Origin: Roseivirga echinicomitans
Lineage (GTDB): Bacteria > Bacteroidota > Bacteroidia > Cytophagales > Cyclobacteriaceae
Length of the DNA stretch: 64,000 nt
Direction: 5' to 3'
NCBI RefSeq assembly: GCF_001592935.1
Contig: NZ_LRDB01000012.1
Coordinates: 310,001-374,000 of the forward strand
A program made the translations under genes and the position numbers. A model generated the notes under the pieces. That model saw only the letters and a program-made list of their open reading frames with translations. It was not told where the DNA came from and did no database searches. Shown here one piece after another: positions 45,100-53,069 of this stretch (within the stretch, counting starts at the first letter, position 1; the number at the start of each line of letters is the position of its first letter).

Positions 45100-45145
45100 C
45101 CCCCGCCATGCTTGCGCTAAAGCTTTAGCATACGCGCAGCGGGGG
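45100..45145. repeat. GC-rich hairpin, member 1 of a pair
   Basis: CCCCGC...GCGGGG outer arms enclosing a GCTAAAGCTTTAGC palindrome. GC-rich compared with surrounding DNA. Its centre resembles that of the element at 45201. The 273-bp gap 45049-45321 contains only these two. Confidence 0.5.
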
Positions 45146-45200
45146 ATAAAAGCAGCAGAGCTCATGTTTACTTCTGAAGTTTCTGTACATCTGCCGCTGT

Positions 45201-45246
45201 CCTCCCTTCTTGCCTTCGCGAAGCTTCAGCAAAGCAAGGGGGGAGG
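45201..45246. repeat. GC-rich hairpin, member 2 of a pair
   Basis: CCTCCCTTCTTGC and GCAAGGGGGGAGG arms around a CTTCGCGAAG palindrome; shares AAGCTTYAGCA with the element at 45100. Looks like a diverged copy of one dispersed repeat. Confidence 0.5.
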
Positions 45247-45321
45247 TGGCCATGGTCGGAGGGGGATTTGATTCACACTTTAACTTCCAACCAATCAAGA
45301 TGAGGGTGTGTCTATTGGGGT

Positions 45322-45990
45322 ATGAAAACCATTCGATTTTTTATTGTTTCTTTCATGCTTGGGGCTGCGAGTCCAGCTTTGCAGGCACAAATAACTGTAG
45401 GTCTTAAAACTGGTTATACTCAGGCTTGGGAAGATTATGGTGATGTCAACTTACCTGACGATGCGGTAATCCATGTGAATAGATTCAATGTTACAGCCAT
45501 GGGCTATTATCGTTTGACACCACATTTCAGTCTAGGGATTGAGCCAGGGTTTGTGAAACGGGGCGCAGCTTGCGTACCGGGTTGGTGGGGAGGTACTCCG
45601 GGGTTTTCAGGAGATACTCAATTGACTTTGAATTATGTAGAAATGCCACTTATGTTAGCGGCTAATCTACCTTTCTGGAGTCCGAAACTTGAATTCAAGG
45701 CGAAACTGGGTTATGGTTTGGCTTATATGGTAAGTGCCAACGAGAAAATAGTCGACTTAGAAACCAATGAAGAGCTATTTAAGCAGAAGGTTGATTTTGA
45801 TAGAAGAAACCTGAATCGTTGGGACAATGGTGTTTATCTAGGTATTGGTTTTGGTTACCAGATTGGGAAGGGAAGTTTATTATTGGAGAGTACCTACTTC
45901 AGGTCGCCAAAGAATGCCGATGAAAGCAACGCCTCTAAAAACAGAAGCTTGAATATCAATTTAGGCTATTCATTTTTATTGAGTAGATAA
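45322..45990 (+). CDS. Outer-membrane beta-barrel protein (PorT/OMP_b-brl_2-like)
   Basis: 222 residues: signal peptide (to about PALQAQ), then an eight-strand-type barrel with ITVGLKTGYTQ at the start, an EPGFVKRGA turn, YVEMPLMLAANLPF, GYGLAYMV and final strands SLNINLGYSFLLSR. The order of a YxxxPL-like strand after the long loop is typical for Bacteroidota PorT-type barrels. Function unknown; perhaps adhesion or sensing. An imperfect hairpin follows. Confidence 0.8.
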   Translation: MKTIRFFIVSFMLGAASPALQAQITVGLKTGYTQAWEDYGDVNLPDDAVIHVNRFNVTAMGYYRLTPHFSLGIEPGFVKRGAACVPGWWGGTPGFSGDTQLTLNYVEMPLMLAANLPFWSPKLEFKAKLGYGLAYMVSANEKIVDLETNEELFKQKVDFDRRNLNRWDNGVYLGIGFGYQIGKGSLLLESTYFRSPKNADESNASKNRSLNINLGYSFLLSR

Positions 45991-46000
45991 AACCAAAAAA

Positions 46001-46024
46001 AGCCCAATTCTTTCGAATCAGGCT
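46001..46024 (+). terminator. Possible terminator after the barrel-protein gene
   Basis: Imperfect 10-bp arms AGCCCAATTC / GAATCAGGCT (46001-46010, 46015-46024) with a TTTC loop, eleven bases after the stop, followed by CTTCTATATTT. Confidence 0.5.
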
Positions 46025-46041
46025 CTTCTATATTTCCTTTG

Positions 46042-46118
46042 CACTAAGCACTAAGCACTAAGCACTAAGCACTAAGCACTAAGCACTAAGCACTAAACAC
46101 TAAACACTAAACACTAAA
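46042..46118. repeat. Heptanucleotide tandem array (11 copies)
   Basis: Seven copies of CACTAAG followed by four of CACTAAA, without interruption. The last copy (46112-46118) contains CTA 46114-46116, the stop codon of leuS on the minus strand. Each unit on the leuS strand carries TAG, and the 7-base period places TAG in all three frames. Confidence 0.9.
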
Positions 46119-48900
46119 TAACGATATTCACAATCTTCTTCGGTACTACGATTACCTTTTTAGGAGTTTTGCCTTCGAGCCATTTTTGAACGTCTTTGCT
46201 GGCGAGTACTTCCGCTTGAATTTCAGCATTAGGTTTGTCTACAGCGAAACTCATTTTCACCCTCATTTTACCATTGAAGGCAATTGGGTATTCATGCTCG
46301 TCTTCTTGCAGAAACTCTTCATTCAGCACTGGATAAGGCGTATTTACAATACTTTCCTTATTGCCCAATAAACTCCAAAGCTCTTCAGTAATGTGTGGCG
46401 CATAAGGCGAAATCAACACCACTAAATCAGCCAACACCTGACGGTTATTGCAGTTCAATGCGGTAAGCTCATTCACGCAAATCATAAAGCTACTGACAGA
46501 AGTATTGAATGAATAACGCTCAATGTCTTCTTCCGCTTTTTTTATGGTTTTGTGAAGCACTTTCAACTCTGCTTTGTTTGGAGCTTCATCGCTTACAGCA
46601 AACTCACCTTCTTGGTTATGGAAGAGTCTCCAAAGCTTTTTAAGGAATTTAGAAACGCCATCAATGCCATTGGTATTCCATGGTTTGAATTGCTCCAAAG
46701 GCCCAAGGAACATTTCGTATAAACGAAGGGTGTCGGCACCGTAACGCTCAATAATATCGTCTGGGTTGACCACATTGTACTTCGATTTGGACATTTTTTC
46801 TACTTCCCAGCCGCAAACATATTTGCCGTTTTCTTCAGTAATAAACTCTGCATTAGCCAAATCAGGTCGCCATTTACGGAAAGCTTCCATGTTGAGTTCA
46901 TCATTGTAAACAATGTTGACGTCCACATGCATATCGATAGTGTCGTAATCATCTTTCAGACCCTTCGATACAAACTTGTTTTCACCCTTGATGCGATAAA
47001 CAAAATTCGATCTCCCCTGAATCATGCCTTGGTTGATCAATTTCTTGAAAGGCTCTTGTTGGTTCACAATGCCTAAATCATACATGATTTTATTCCAGAA
47101 ACGAGAATACAGCAAGTGACCTGTGGCGTGTTCAGAACCACCAATGTACAAGTCCACATTTCCCCAATATTCTTGAATGTCTTTGTCTACAAAAGCCGTA
47201 TCGTTCTTCGCGTCCATATAACGGTACCAATACCAGCTTGAGCCTGCCCAACCCGGCATGGTGCTCATTTCTAGCGGATAAGCTTCTGTTTCGCCTTTTG
47301 GCGTATAATTAAAGTTTTCGGCCCTGGCCAATGGCGGATCGCCATCTTCCGTAGGTAAATATTTATCAATTTCGGGTAGAATAATCGGCAGGTCGGCCTC
47401 GTCTACCAAATAAGGCAGGTCGTTTTTGAAATAAACAGGCACCGGTTCACCCCAATACCTTTGGCGCGCAAAAATGGCGTCTCTAATTCTGAAGTTGATT
47501 TTGCCTTTTCCAACTCCTTTTTCCTCCGCAAATTCAATGGCTTTGGCTATTGCGTCTTTACAACTCATCCCATTTAAAAAGCCAGAATTCATCATGACGC
47601 CTTCTTTTGTAGGGTCGGATTTTTCACTGATGTCTGCGTCTTCAATGACTGGAACAATCGGTAAATCGAAGTGCTTCGCAAAGTCGTAATCGCGTTGGTC
47701 GCCACAAGGCACGGCCATTACTGCGCCAGTACCGTAACCCGCCAAAACGTAATCCGCTATCCAGATAGGTATTTGAGTTCCATTGAACGGATTGGTGGCA
47801 TAACTGCCCGTAAACACACCTGAGATGGTTTTTACATCACTCATTCTGTCGCGTTCAGAACGGTTTTTGGCCGTTTCTACATAAGCAGCAACCGCTTCTT
47901 TTTGGTCTTCTGTGGTCAATTCGGCCACCATTTCGCTTTCTGGCGCTAAAGACAAGAATGTCACTCCGAAAATCGTATCGATACGCGTGGTGAACACATT
48001 GATTTTTAAATCATGACCGATTACAGGGAAGGCCAGTTCGGCACCAATGGATTTGCCAATCCAGTTACGCTGCATTTCTTTCAATGGTTCTGACCAATCT
48101 AGGTTGTCCAAACTTTCGAGCAATCTTTGGGCATAGGCAGTGATGCGCATGCTCCATTGCTTCATTTTTTTCTTTACTACAGGGTGGCCACCGCGTTCCG
48201 AAAAACCATCTTTTACTTCATCATTAGACAATACGGTTTTTAGTTCGGGACACCAGTTTACCGAAGTTTCGGAAAGGTAAGTGAGTCTGTATTTGAGCAA
48301 CATGCGCTGCTGCTCTTCTTCCGACCAAGCATTCCACTCGTCTGCTGAAAAAGACGGGGTGTCTTCATCGCAAGCGGCACTTACATTGGCATTGCCCGAT
48401 TGAGCAAAGGTGGCTACCAATTGGTCGATAGTTTCGGCCTTTTCGGTGGCTTTGTTGTACCAGCTGTTAAAAATTCTAAGGAAAATCCACTGTGTCCATT
48501 TGTAGTACGCAGGGTCGCAGGTTTGAATTTCTTTGTCCCAATCAAAGGAAAAGCCGATGTTCTTCAACTGCTCTTTGTAGCGGTCGATGTTTTCTTTGGT
48601 GGTAATGGCAGGGTGCTGCCCCGTTTGAATGGCATATTGCTCGGCAGGTAAACCGAAGGCATCGAAGCCCATAGGGTGCAATACATTAAAGCCCTTGTTT
48701 CTTTTGAACCTAGAAACGATATCGGAAGCGATATAGCCCAGCGGATGACCCACATGAAGCCCAGCGCCCGAAGGGTAGGGGAACATGTCGAGTGAGTAAA
48801 ACTTGGGTTTGCTCTTGTCTACTGTAGCTTTGAATGTCTGGTTTTCGTTCCAGAATGCCTGCCATTTAGGTTCTATATGCTTGTGATTATAATCTGCCAT
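46114..48900 (-). CDS. leuS: Leucyl-tRNA synthetase
   Basis: 928 residues, full length class I synthetase. The HIGH motif reads HVGH (49-52, after PYPSGAGL); the KMSKS motif is present (EKMSKSKYN); the editing (CP1) domain is present with its threonine-rich TTR and GTGAVMAVP...D region. It charges tRNA-Leu. The ends are sensible: ATG preceded by a TATTTTTG -7 box (48934-48941), and the stop lies in the heptamer array. Confidence 0.97.
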   Translation of the reverse strand: MADYNHKHIEPKWQAFWNENQTFKATVDKSKPKFYSLDMFPYPSGAGLHVGHPLGYIASDIVSRFKRNKGFNVLHPMGFDAFGLPAEQYAIQTGQHPAITTKENIDRYKEQLKNIGFSFDWDKEIQTCDPAYYKWTQWIFLRIFNSWYNKATEKAETIDQLVATFAQSGNANVSAACDEDTPSFSADEWNAWSEEEQQRMLLKYRLTYLSETSVNWCPELKTVLSNDEVKDGFSERGGHPVVKKKMKQWSMRITAYAQRLLESLDNLDWSEPLKEMQRNWIGKSIGAELAFPVIGHDLKINVFTTRIDTIFGVTFLSLAPESEMVAELTTEDQKEAVAAYVETAKNRSERDRMSDVKTISGVFTGSYATNPFNGTQIPIWIADYVLAGYGTGAVMAVPCGDQRDYDFAKHFDLPIVPVIEDADISEKSDPTKEGVMMNSGFLNGMSCKDAIAKAIEFAEEKGVGKGKINFRIRDAIFARQRYWGEPVPVYFKNDLPYLVDEADLPIILPEIDKYLPTEDGDPPLARAENFNYTPKGETEAYPLEMSTMPGWAGSSWYWYRYMDAKNDTAFVDKDIQEYWGNVDLYIGGSEHATGHLLYSRFWNKIMYDLGIVNQQEPFKKLINQGMIQGRSNFVYRIKGENKFVSKGLKDDYDTIDMHVDVNIVYNDELNMEAFRKWRPDLANAEFITEENGKYVCGWEVEKMSKSKYNVVNPDDIIERYGADTLRLYEMFLGPLEQFKPWNTNGIDGVSKFLKKLWRLFHNQEGEFAVSDEAPNKAELKVLHKTIKKAEEDIERYSFNTSVSSFMICVNELTALNCNNRQVLADLVVLISPYAPHITEELWSLLGNKESIVNTPYPVLNEEFLQEDEHEYPIAFNGKMRVKMSFAVDKPNAEIQAEVLASKDVQKWLEGKTPKKVIVVPKKIVNIVI

Positions 48901-48933
48901 TGCCGCTTAACCGTTTCTAATATCTAAAGTGCG

Positions 48934-48941
48934 CAAAAATA
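48934..48941 (-). promoter_or_regulatory. -7 box of leuS
   Basis: Minus-strand TATTTTTG, 33 bases before the ATG. The -33 element is weak. Confidence 0.45.
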
Positions 48942-49029
48942 GTGTTTTTCGCCCTTGAATAAATCATTTTCGTGATTATTCGTGCCTTTTGGGCAAGAGC
49001 CATTATATTTAATCATTGAATAGAAATCT

Positions 49030-49275
49030 ATGTTCGGTTTATTTAAAAAGAAGCCCAAAGAAAAGCAGGCGCCAAAACTGCTTGATCTGAATAGCAATCC
49101 CATAAACGAGGGCGATGTAGTGACCTCGCTACGCTATGATTTAGGCGATTGTAAAGTAGTACTGGAAGAACTGGTATTTTTTTACGAGTCGGTTGAAACG
49201 GGAGAACGCGTAAGTTATGTGCGTATGGTGGATGCGATTACCGAAAATCAGAAAGTGGTTTTGAAGAAGGATTGA
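49030..49275 (+). CDS. Small basic protein of unknown function (81 aa)
   Basis: Begins MFGLFKKKPKEKQAPKLLDL, an amphipathic-basic start, then a beta-rich, acidic-basic domain. No signal peptide. It stands alone on the plus strand between leuS and two repeat copies. Not recognised. Confidence 0.65.
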   Translation: MFGLFKKKPKEKQAPKLLDLNSNPINEGDVVTSLRYDLGDCKVVLEELVFFYESVETGERVSYVRMVDAITENQKVVLKKD

Positions 49276-49298
49276 GTTCAAGTTTCTGTTAAGCCTTC

Positions 49299-49364
49299 AC
49301 TAGTCCAAGCGTCTCGCTTGGACTTTTGTCTTACGATGGTCTCAGCGAGACGCTAAGACCAGTG
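49299..49364. repeat. Inverted-pair repeat (BIME-like), copy 1
   Basis: Two hairpins in opposite orientation: AGTCCAAGCG-TCT-CGCTTGGACT (49302-49324, perfect) and GGTCTCAGCG-AGA-CGCTAAGACC (49338-49360, one mismatch). The second is an inverted, slightly changed copy of the first. CACT/AGTG at the ends close the unit. Confidence 0.8.
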
Positions 49365-49393
49365 GGGGGATTGAGTTGTAAACTCTCGCACTT

Positions 49394-49454
49394 CACTAGT
49401 TCAAGCGTCTCGCTTGGACTTTTTGTTGGTGTCAGCGAGATGCTAAGACCAGTG
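49394..49454. repeat. Inverted-pair repeat (BIME-like), copy 2
   Basis: Same layout as copy 1, about 30 bases after it: TTCAAGCGTCTCGCTTGGAC, a short spacer, then GTCAGCGAGATGCTAAGACC, with CACT/AGTG ends. Confidence 0.8.
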
Positions 49455-49463
49455 GGATGTACA

Positions 49464-50078
49464 TTATTTGCACAAGCCTTCCCTCAACTCGATCTCATCT
49501 AATTTCATCCAGGCATTATGTTCGAACTCTTTGGGTGAAAACTTAAATAGAATGATGGTTTTATTGGTTTGTTCACAGTAATGCTGTTCTACCGTAACTT
49601 GTAATGTCATCGGTTTTTTGGTATAGCGGCTCTCGAAAATATCGAGATGTCCTGTAAATCTGGAAGTGCTTTTGTTGGCTTCTTTTTCACCCAGTAGCGC
49701 CTTGGTATTCTGGATAGTCGCATCACTTTTTTTCCAAATGTCTATACTCAATAAGCCATCAAAATAGAGTTGTAAACTGCTTTCGAGAACAGTCTTTGTC
49801 ACTTGCTTATCGGTATCTACTTCCCATACAAAGGCATATGACCAGAACTCAGGACTTTGCTCATTAGACCAACCTTTTGGGAAAAGTGCCACTTCTGCGC
49901 CTTGAAAATTGATTTCTTGCGCAAAACTTATGGGGAACTGAAAAAGCTCTTTGCCCCAAGTACTGTCTGCTTCTAAAAGTCTTTCGGCTAGTTTCTCCGC
50001 TTCCTGCTCTTGGCCAAAGCTCAACATTGAGTTGAGGAGTAGGACTAAGGTCAGAAGGATGTTTCTTGTTGTTTTCAT
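49464..50078 (-). CDS. Small secreted protein of unknown function, bracketed by repeats
   Basis: 204 residues from ATG 50078 (the frame extends to 50099, but 50078 starts the signal peptide MKTTRNILLTLVLLLNSMLSFGQ). The mature part is helix/strand-mixed with EFWSYAFVWEVDTDKQ and MTLQVTVEQHYCEQTNKTIILFKFSPKEFEHNAW. No family recognised. Repeat copies lie immediately downstream (ending ten bases from its stop) and about 160 bases upstream, so it could be a cargo-like gene in a repeat cluster (inference). Confidence 0.65.
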   Translation of the reverse strand: MKTTRNILLTLVLLLNSMLSFGQEQEAEKLAERLLEADSTWGKELFQFPISFAQEINFQGAEVALFPKGWSNEQSPEFWSYAFVWEVDTDKQVTKTVLESSLQLYFDGLLSIDIWKKSDATIQNTKALLGEKEANKSTSRFTGHLDIFESRYTKKPMTLQVTVEQHYCEQTNKTIILFKFSPKEFEHNAWMKLDEIELREGLCK

Positions 50079-50240
50079 AGGCTTGTTAATGACTAACATA
50101 TTGACAAATGCAATTGCATCTGTTGCTGTTATATCTGGGTCAATCTACTGAAATTATACATGTGATCACCTCTTTCCTCCTCTTTGGCGAAGGAGGTTGC
50201 CTGTCGGTCTCAGACTGGGGAGGATTGGGATTAAATACCT

Positions 50241-50303
50241 ACAGTTCAAGCGTCTCGCTTGGACTTTCATCTTACTGTGGTCTCAGCGAGACGTTAAGAC
50301 CAG
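50241..50303. repeat. Inverted-pair repeat (BIME-like), copy 3
   Basis: Same pair of opposed hairpins (TTCAAGCGTCTCGCTTGGAC ... GGTCTCAGCGAGACGTTAAG). It lies in the 449-bp gap 50079-50527, whose other content is the permease promoter. Confidence 0.8.
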
Positions 50304-50435
50304 AAAGGGAGAAATGGACAGTGCTAGCCTCTATTCTTTACTTTTTAATTCCCCTGTAAACCTTGTGGCTTTTCTGTACGTCCTTAACATGTGTCTGCCG
50401 TCTTCTTTCATGTTATTCACACTTTATAAACTACT

Positions 50436-50468
50436 ATTGTTCAATGCGTAACACGTTACATATTTTTG
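50436..50468 (+). promoter_or_regulatory. Promoter of the FtsX/MacB permease gene
   Basis: ATTG (50436-50439), 21 bases, TATTTTTG (50461-50468). A GTAAC-AC-GTTAC inverted repeat lies between them and GTTACAT occurs twice, so a repressor could bind in the spacer. Confidence 0.5.
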
Positions 50469-50527
50469 TTACATTTATAACGGTCAATTTTTTTTAATCA
50501 GATTCTCAAATCTAAAAAACAACACAC

Positions 50528-52921
50528 ATGCTTAAAAATTACATCAAGGTTGCTTTCCGTAGCCTGCTAAGACAACCGGGCTACACGGCCCTCAATATTA
50601 TTGGACTCACAGTTGGTATTGCCTCTAGTTTAATAATTCTATTGTACATCTTTCATGAAACGAGCTTCGATAAACAGCACTCTAAAGGTGATCGGATCTA
50701 TCGTCTTTCAACAGAAATTACTGAACCGGACAATTCATTTAGGTGGGCAAGTATGACAAACCCTGCCGCATTTACGATTAAAAATGAAAACCCAGAGGTA
50801 GTACAGGCCACTCGATTGTCAGGCATAAGTGGTCAGGGAGGCAGGCGATTCGACTATAATCAAGTGGACTATTATCAAGAGAATGTCTACGCGGCAGACT
50901 CAACGATTTTTGAAGTATTTGATTTTGAATTTGTAGCGGGCAACCCTAAAACTGCACTGGAGGCTCCAAATTCAATTGTCATCAATCAGTCGATGGCAAA
51001 AAAAATATTTAAAAATGAAGACCCCATTGGTCAAACAATTAGAAGCGATGGGAATAGGGAGATTTCCTTACAAGTTACTGGGGTGTACAAAGACATGCCT
51101 CAAACTTCTCATCTCATTGCTGATGCACTGATTTCTTGGAAGACGATCTTCCCAGATGGAGATCGCGGCTGGGGAGGCTGGGGTGTTTTTTCCTATGTTT
51201 TAGTGAATGACGGTGTGACGCAAGAGGCCTTACAAGTCAAACTTGACGCAACTGTTACTAAATATATTGCTCCAATTTTTGACCCGCTGAATATCAAGGT
51301 TAAAATGATACCAGTCCCACTAAAAGATATCCATCTGACATCAGACTTTGAAGGAGAGCCTGTGGCAGTAGGCAATAATGAGTATGTAGAAATTTTCACG
51401 GCAATAGCAATTTTCCTTATCATTATTGCCAGTATCAACTACATGAACTTAGCCACAGCACGGTCTACTAAAAGATCGATGGAAGTTGGTTTAAGAAAAG
51501 TAATGGGGGCTCAAAGAGGTGGTTTAATAGGTCAGTTTTTAACTGAATCAATTCTTATCACACTAATATCTTTAATCTTGAGCATCCTGGTAATGATGGC
51601 TGTGGTTCCAGCAATAAACAGTATTGTGGGTACTAATTTATCTCTGATGGCATTGCTTGATACTAATGTGATATTGGCGGTCATCGGCATTGTGTTTATT
51701 ACAGGGTTTTTGGGAGGTTGTTATCCCGCATTCTTTCTGTCTTCTTTTCAGCCAGCGGCTGTGCTTAAAGGAGGTGGAGGGAAATCTGGCAATAAATTTC
51801 TAAGGAAGTTTTTGGTGACGCTTCAGTTCTCCATTTCCATCTTCATGTTGATTGGTACTTTGGTCATTTATCGTCAGATGCAATTTCTTAGAGACAAAGA
51901 CTTAGGTTTTGACAAAGAGCAGATGATGCAAATCGATTTTAGAAGTAGGGCCGATGTGGAGAAATGGAATGTGCTTAAAAATGAATTGGTTCAAAATGCC
52001 AATATAGGAGGAATCGCATCTGCGAGCACGACTCCCGGAAATGGCTATGCTAAAAACGTAATGTCAATTGAAACTGAAGAAGGGCCGATGGATAACCGTG
52101 GATTAGACCACTATCAGGTGGATTATGAGTTTTTTCCTACCCTGGGTATTGAGGTAGTTGAAGGCAGAAACTTTTCACTGGACTTTCCTTCAGACTCCTC
52201 ACAAGCGGTAATGGTAAATGAGGCTATGGTGCGAAGAATGAACTGGACCGACCCAATTGGTAAAAAAGTAGATATTCAAGGAGATGAGTCTATGCCTCCC
52301 GCTGTGGTGGTTGGTGTGGTCAAAGATTTCCATCAACAATCACTTTACGATCCAATTTCGGCTTTAATGTTTACCCCAAGCCGTCTCAATCCTTCCGCAA
52401 TTGTTAAAATCACAGGAGATGTAGTGCCTACAGTTGCCTTGATCAAGGAGGCATGGGAAAGAACATATCCTAATACAGCATTTGAGTATGTATTTATTGA
52501 TGAGCAATTCATGGCGAGTTATGAGGCTGATCAAATTCGTGGTCAATTATTCTTGGGCTTTTCTGGCATGACCATCTTGATTGCTTGTTTGGGCTTATTG
52601 GGCTTGGCTTCCTACACTGCGGAACAACGTTCTAAGGAAATTAGCATCAGAAAAGTGCTTGGCGCTAATACACAAGGGCTAATTAATCTTCTCATTAAAG
52701 ATTTTGTGATCCTTATCGTGATTGCCGCAATTATAGCCTCTCCAATTGGTTATTATAAAATGAGCCAGTGGCTGGAGGATTTTGAATTCCATACTACTAT
52801 CGGTGTTTCCATTTACGCAACTGTATTGATTGGGACTATTGTAGTCACCGTGCTTACCACGGGTTATCATGCCCGTAAAGCAGCCACCGCTAATCCTGCG
52901 GAAAAGTTGAGGAGTGAATAA
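50528..52921 (+). CDS. FtsX/MacB-like ABC transporter permease
   Basis: 797 residues. First membrane helix at about 20-43 after the typical opening MLKNYIKVAFRSLLRQPGYTALNIIGL, a large periplasmic MacB-PCD-type domain (about 50-275), then helices at about 283-305, 340-360 and 385-405. A second similar half follows: helix about 428-447, periplasmic domain 450-670, helices 675-697, 720-745, 760-785. The pattern is two fused FtsX-permease units, as in Bacteroidota single-chain permeases. No ATPase gene is adjacent, and no periplasmic adaptor. Likely exports a lipid, peptide or toxic compound; substrate unknown. Confidence 0.88.
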   Translation: MLKNYIKVAFRSLLRQPGYTALNIIGLTVGIASSLIILLYIFHETSFDKQHSKGDRIYRLSTEITEPDNSFRWASMTNPAAFTIKNENPEVVQATRLSGISGQGGRRFDYNQVDYYQENVYAADSTIFEVFDFEFVAGNPKTALEAPNSIVINQSMAKKIFKNEDPIGQTIRSDGNREISLQVTGVYKDMPQTSHLIADALISWKTIFPDGDRGWGGWGVFSYVLVNDGVTQEALQVKLDATVTKYIAPIFDPLNIKVKMIPVPLKDIHLTSDFEGEPVAVGNNEYVEIFTAIAIFLIIIASINYMNLATARSTKRSMEVGLRKVMGAQRGGLIGQFLTESILITLISLILSILVMMAVVPAINSIVGTNLSLMALLDTNVILAVIGIVFITGFLGGCYPAFFLSSFQPAAVLKGGGGKSGNKFLRKFLVTLQFSISIFMLIGTLVIYRQMQFLRDKDLGFDKEQMMQIDFRSRADVEKWNVLKNELVQNANIGGIASASTTPGNGYAKNVMSIETEEGPMDNRGLDHYQVDYEFFPTLGIEVVEGRNFSLDFPSDSSQAVMVNEAMVRRMNWTDPIGKKVDIQGDESMPPAVVVGVVKDFHQQSLYDPISALMFTPSRLNPSAIVKITGDVVPTVALIKEAWERTYPNTAFEYVFIDEQFMASYEADQIRGQLFLGFSGMTILIACLGLLGLASYTAEQRSKEISIRKVLGANTQGLINLLIKDFVILIVIAAIIASPIGYYKMSQWLEDFEFHTTIGVSIYATVLIGTIVVTVLTTGYHARKAATANPAEKLRSE

Positions 52922-52942
52922 GGAGTAAAGTTATTGAAAGCT

Positions 52943-52982
52943 AAAAAAGGCTCATTCGGTCAATGGAATGGGCCTTTTTTTT
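52943..52982 (+). terminator. Terminator of the permease gene
   Basis: Stem AAAAAAGGCTCATTC / GAATGGGCCTTTTTT (one wobble) with an eight-base loop, running into a T-run, 22 bases after the stop. Confidence 0.85.
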
Positions 52983-53069
52983 ATTGGATGCTTACGAGCA
53001 ATTGCATCGGGATGTTAAGGTTAGTGGCTAGTGGGGGCCTAGGCGAGTCAATCAATGTTCACATTAAAA

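Noticed and set aside
45038-45407. Two short plus-strand frames (77 and 65 aa)
   Set aside because: They run through the GC-rich hairpins and into the signal-peptide gene in another frame; composition is non-coding.
46042-46118. CRISPR array
   Set aside because: Seven-base units without spacers; it is a simple tandem repeat.
50108-50451. Two overlapping plus-strand frames upstream of the permease
   Set aside because: They run through repeat copy 3 and promoter DNA; no plausible protein.
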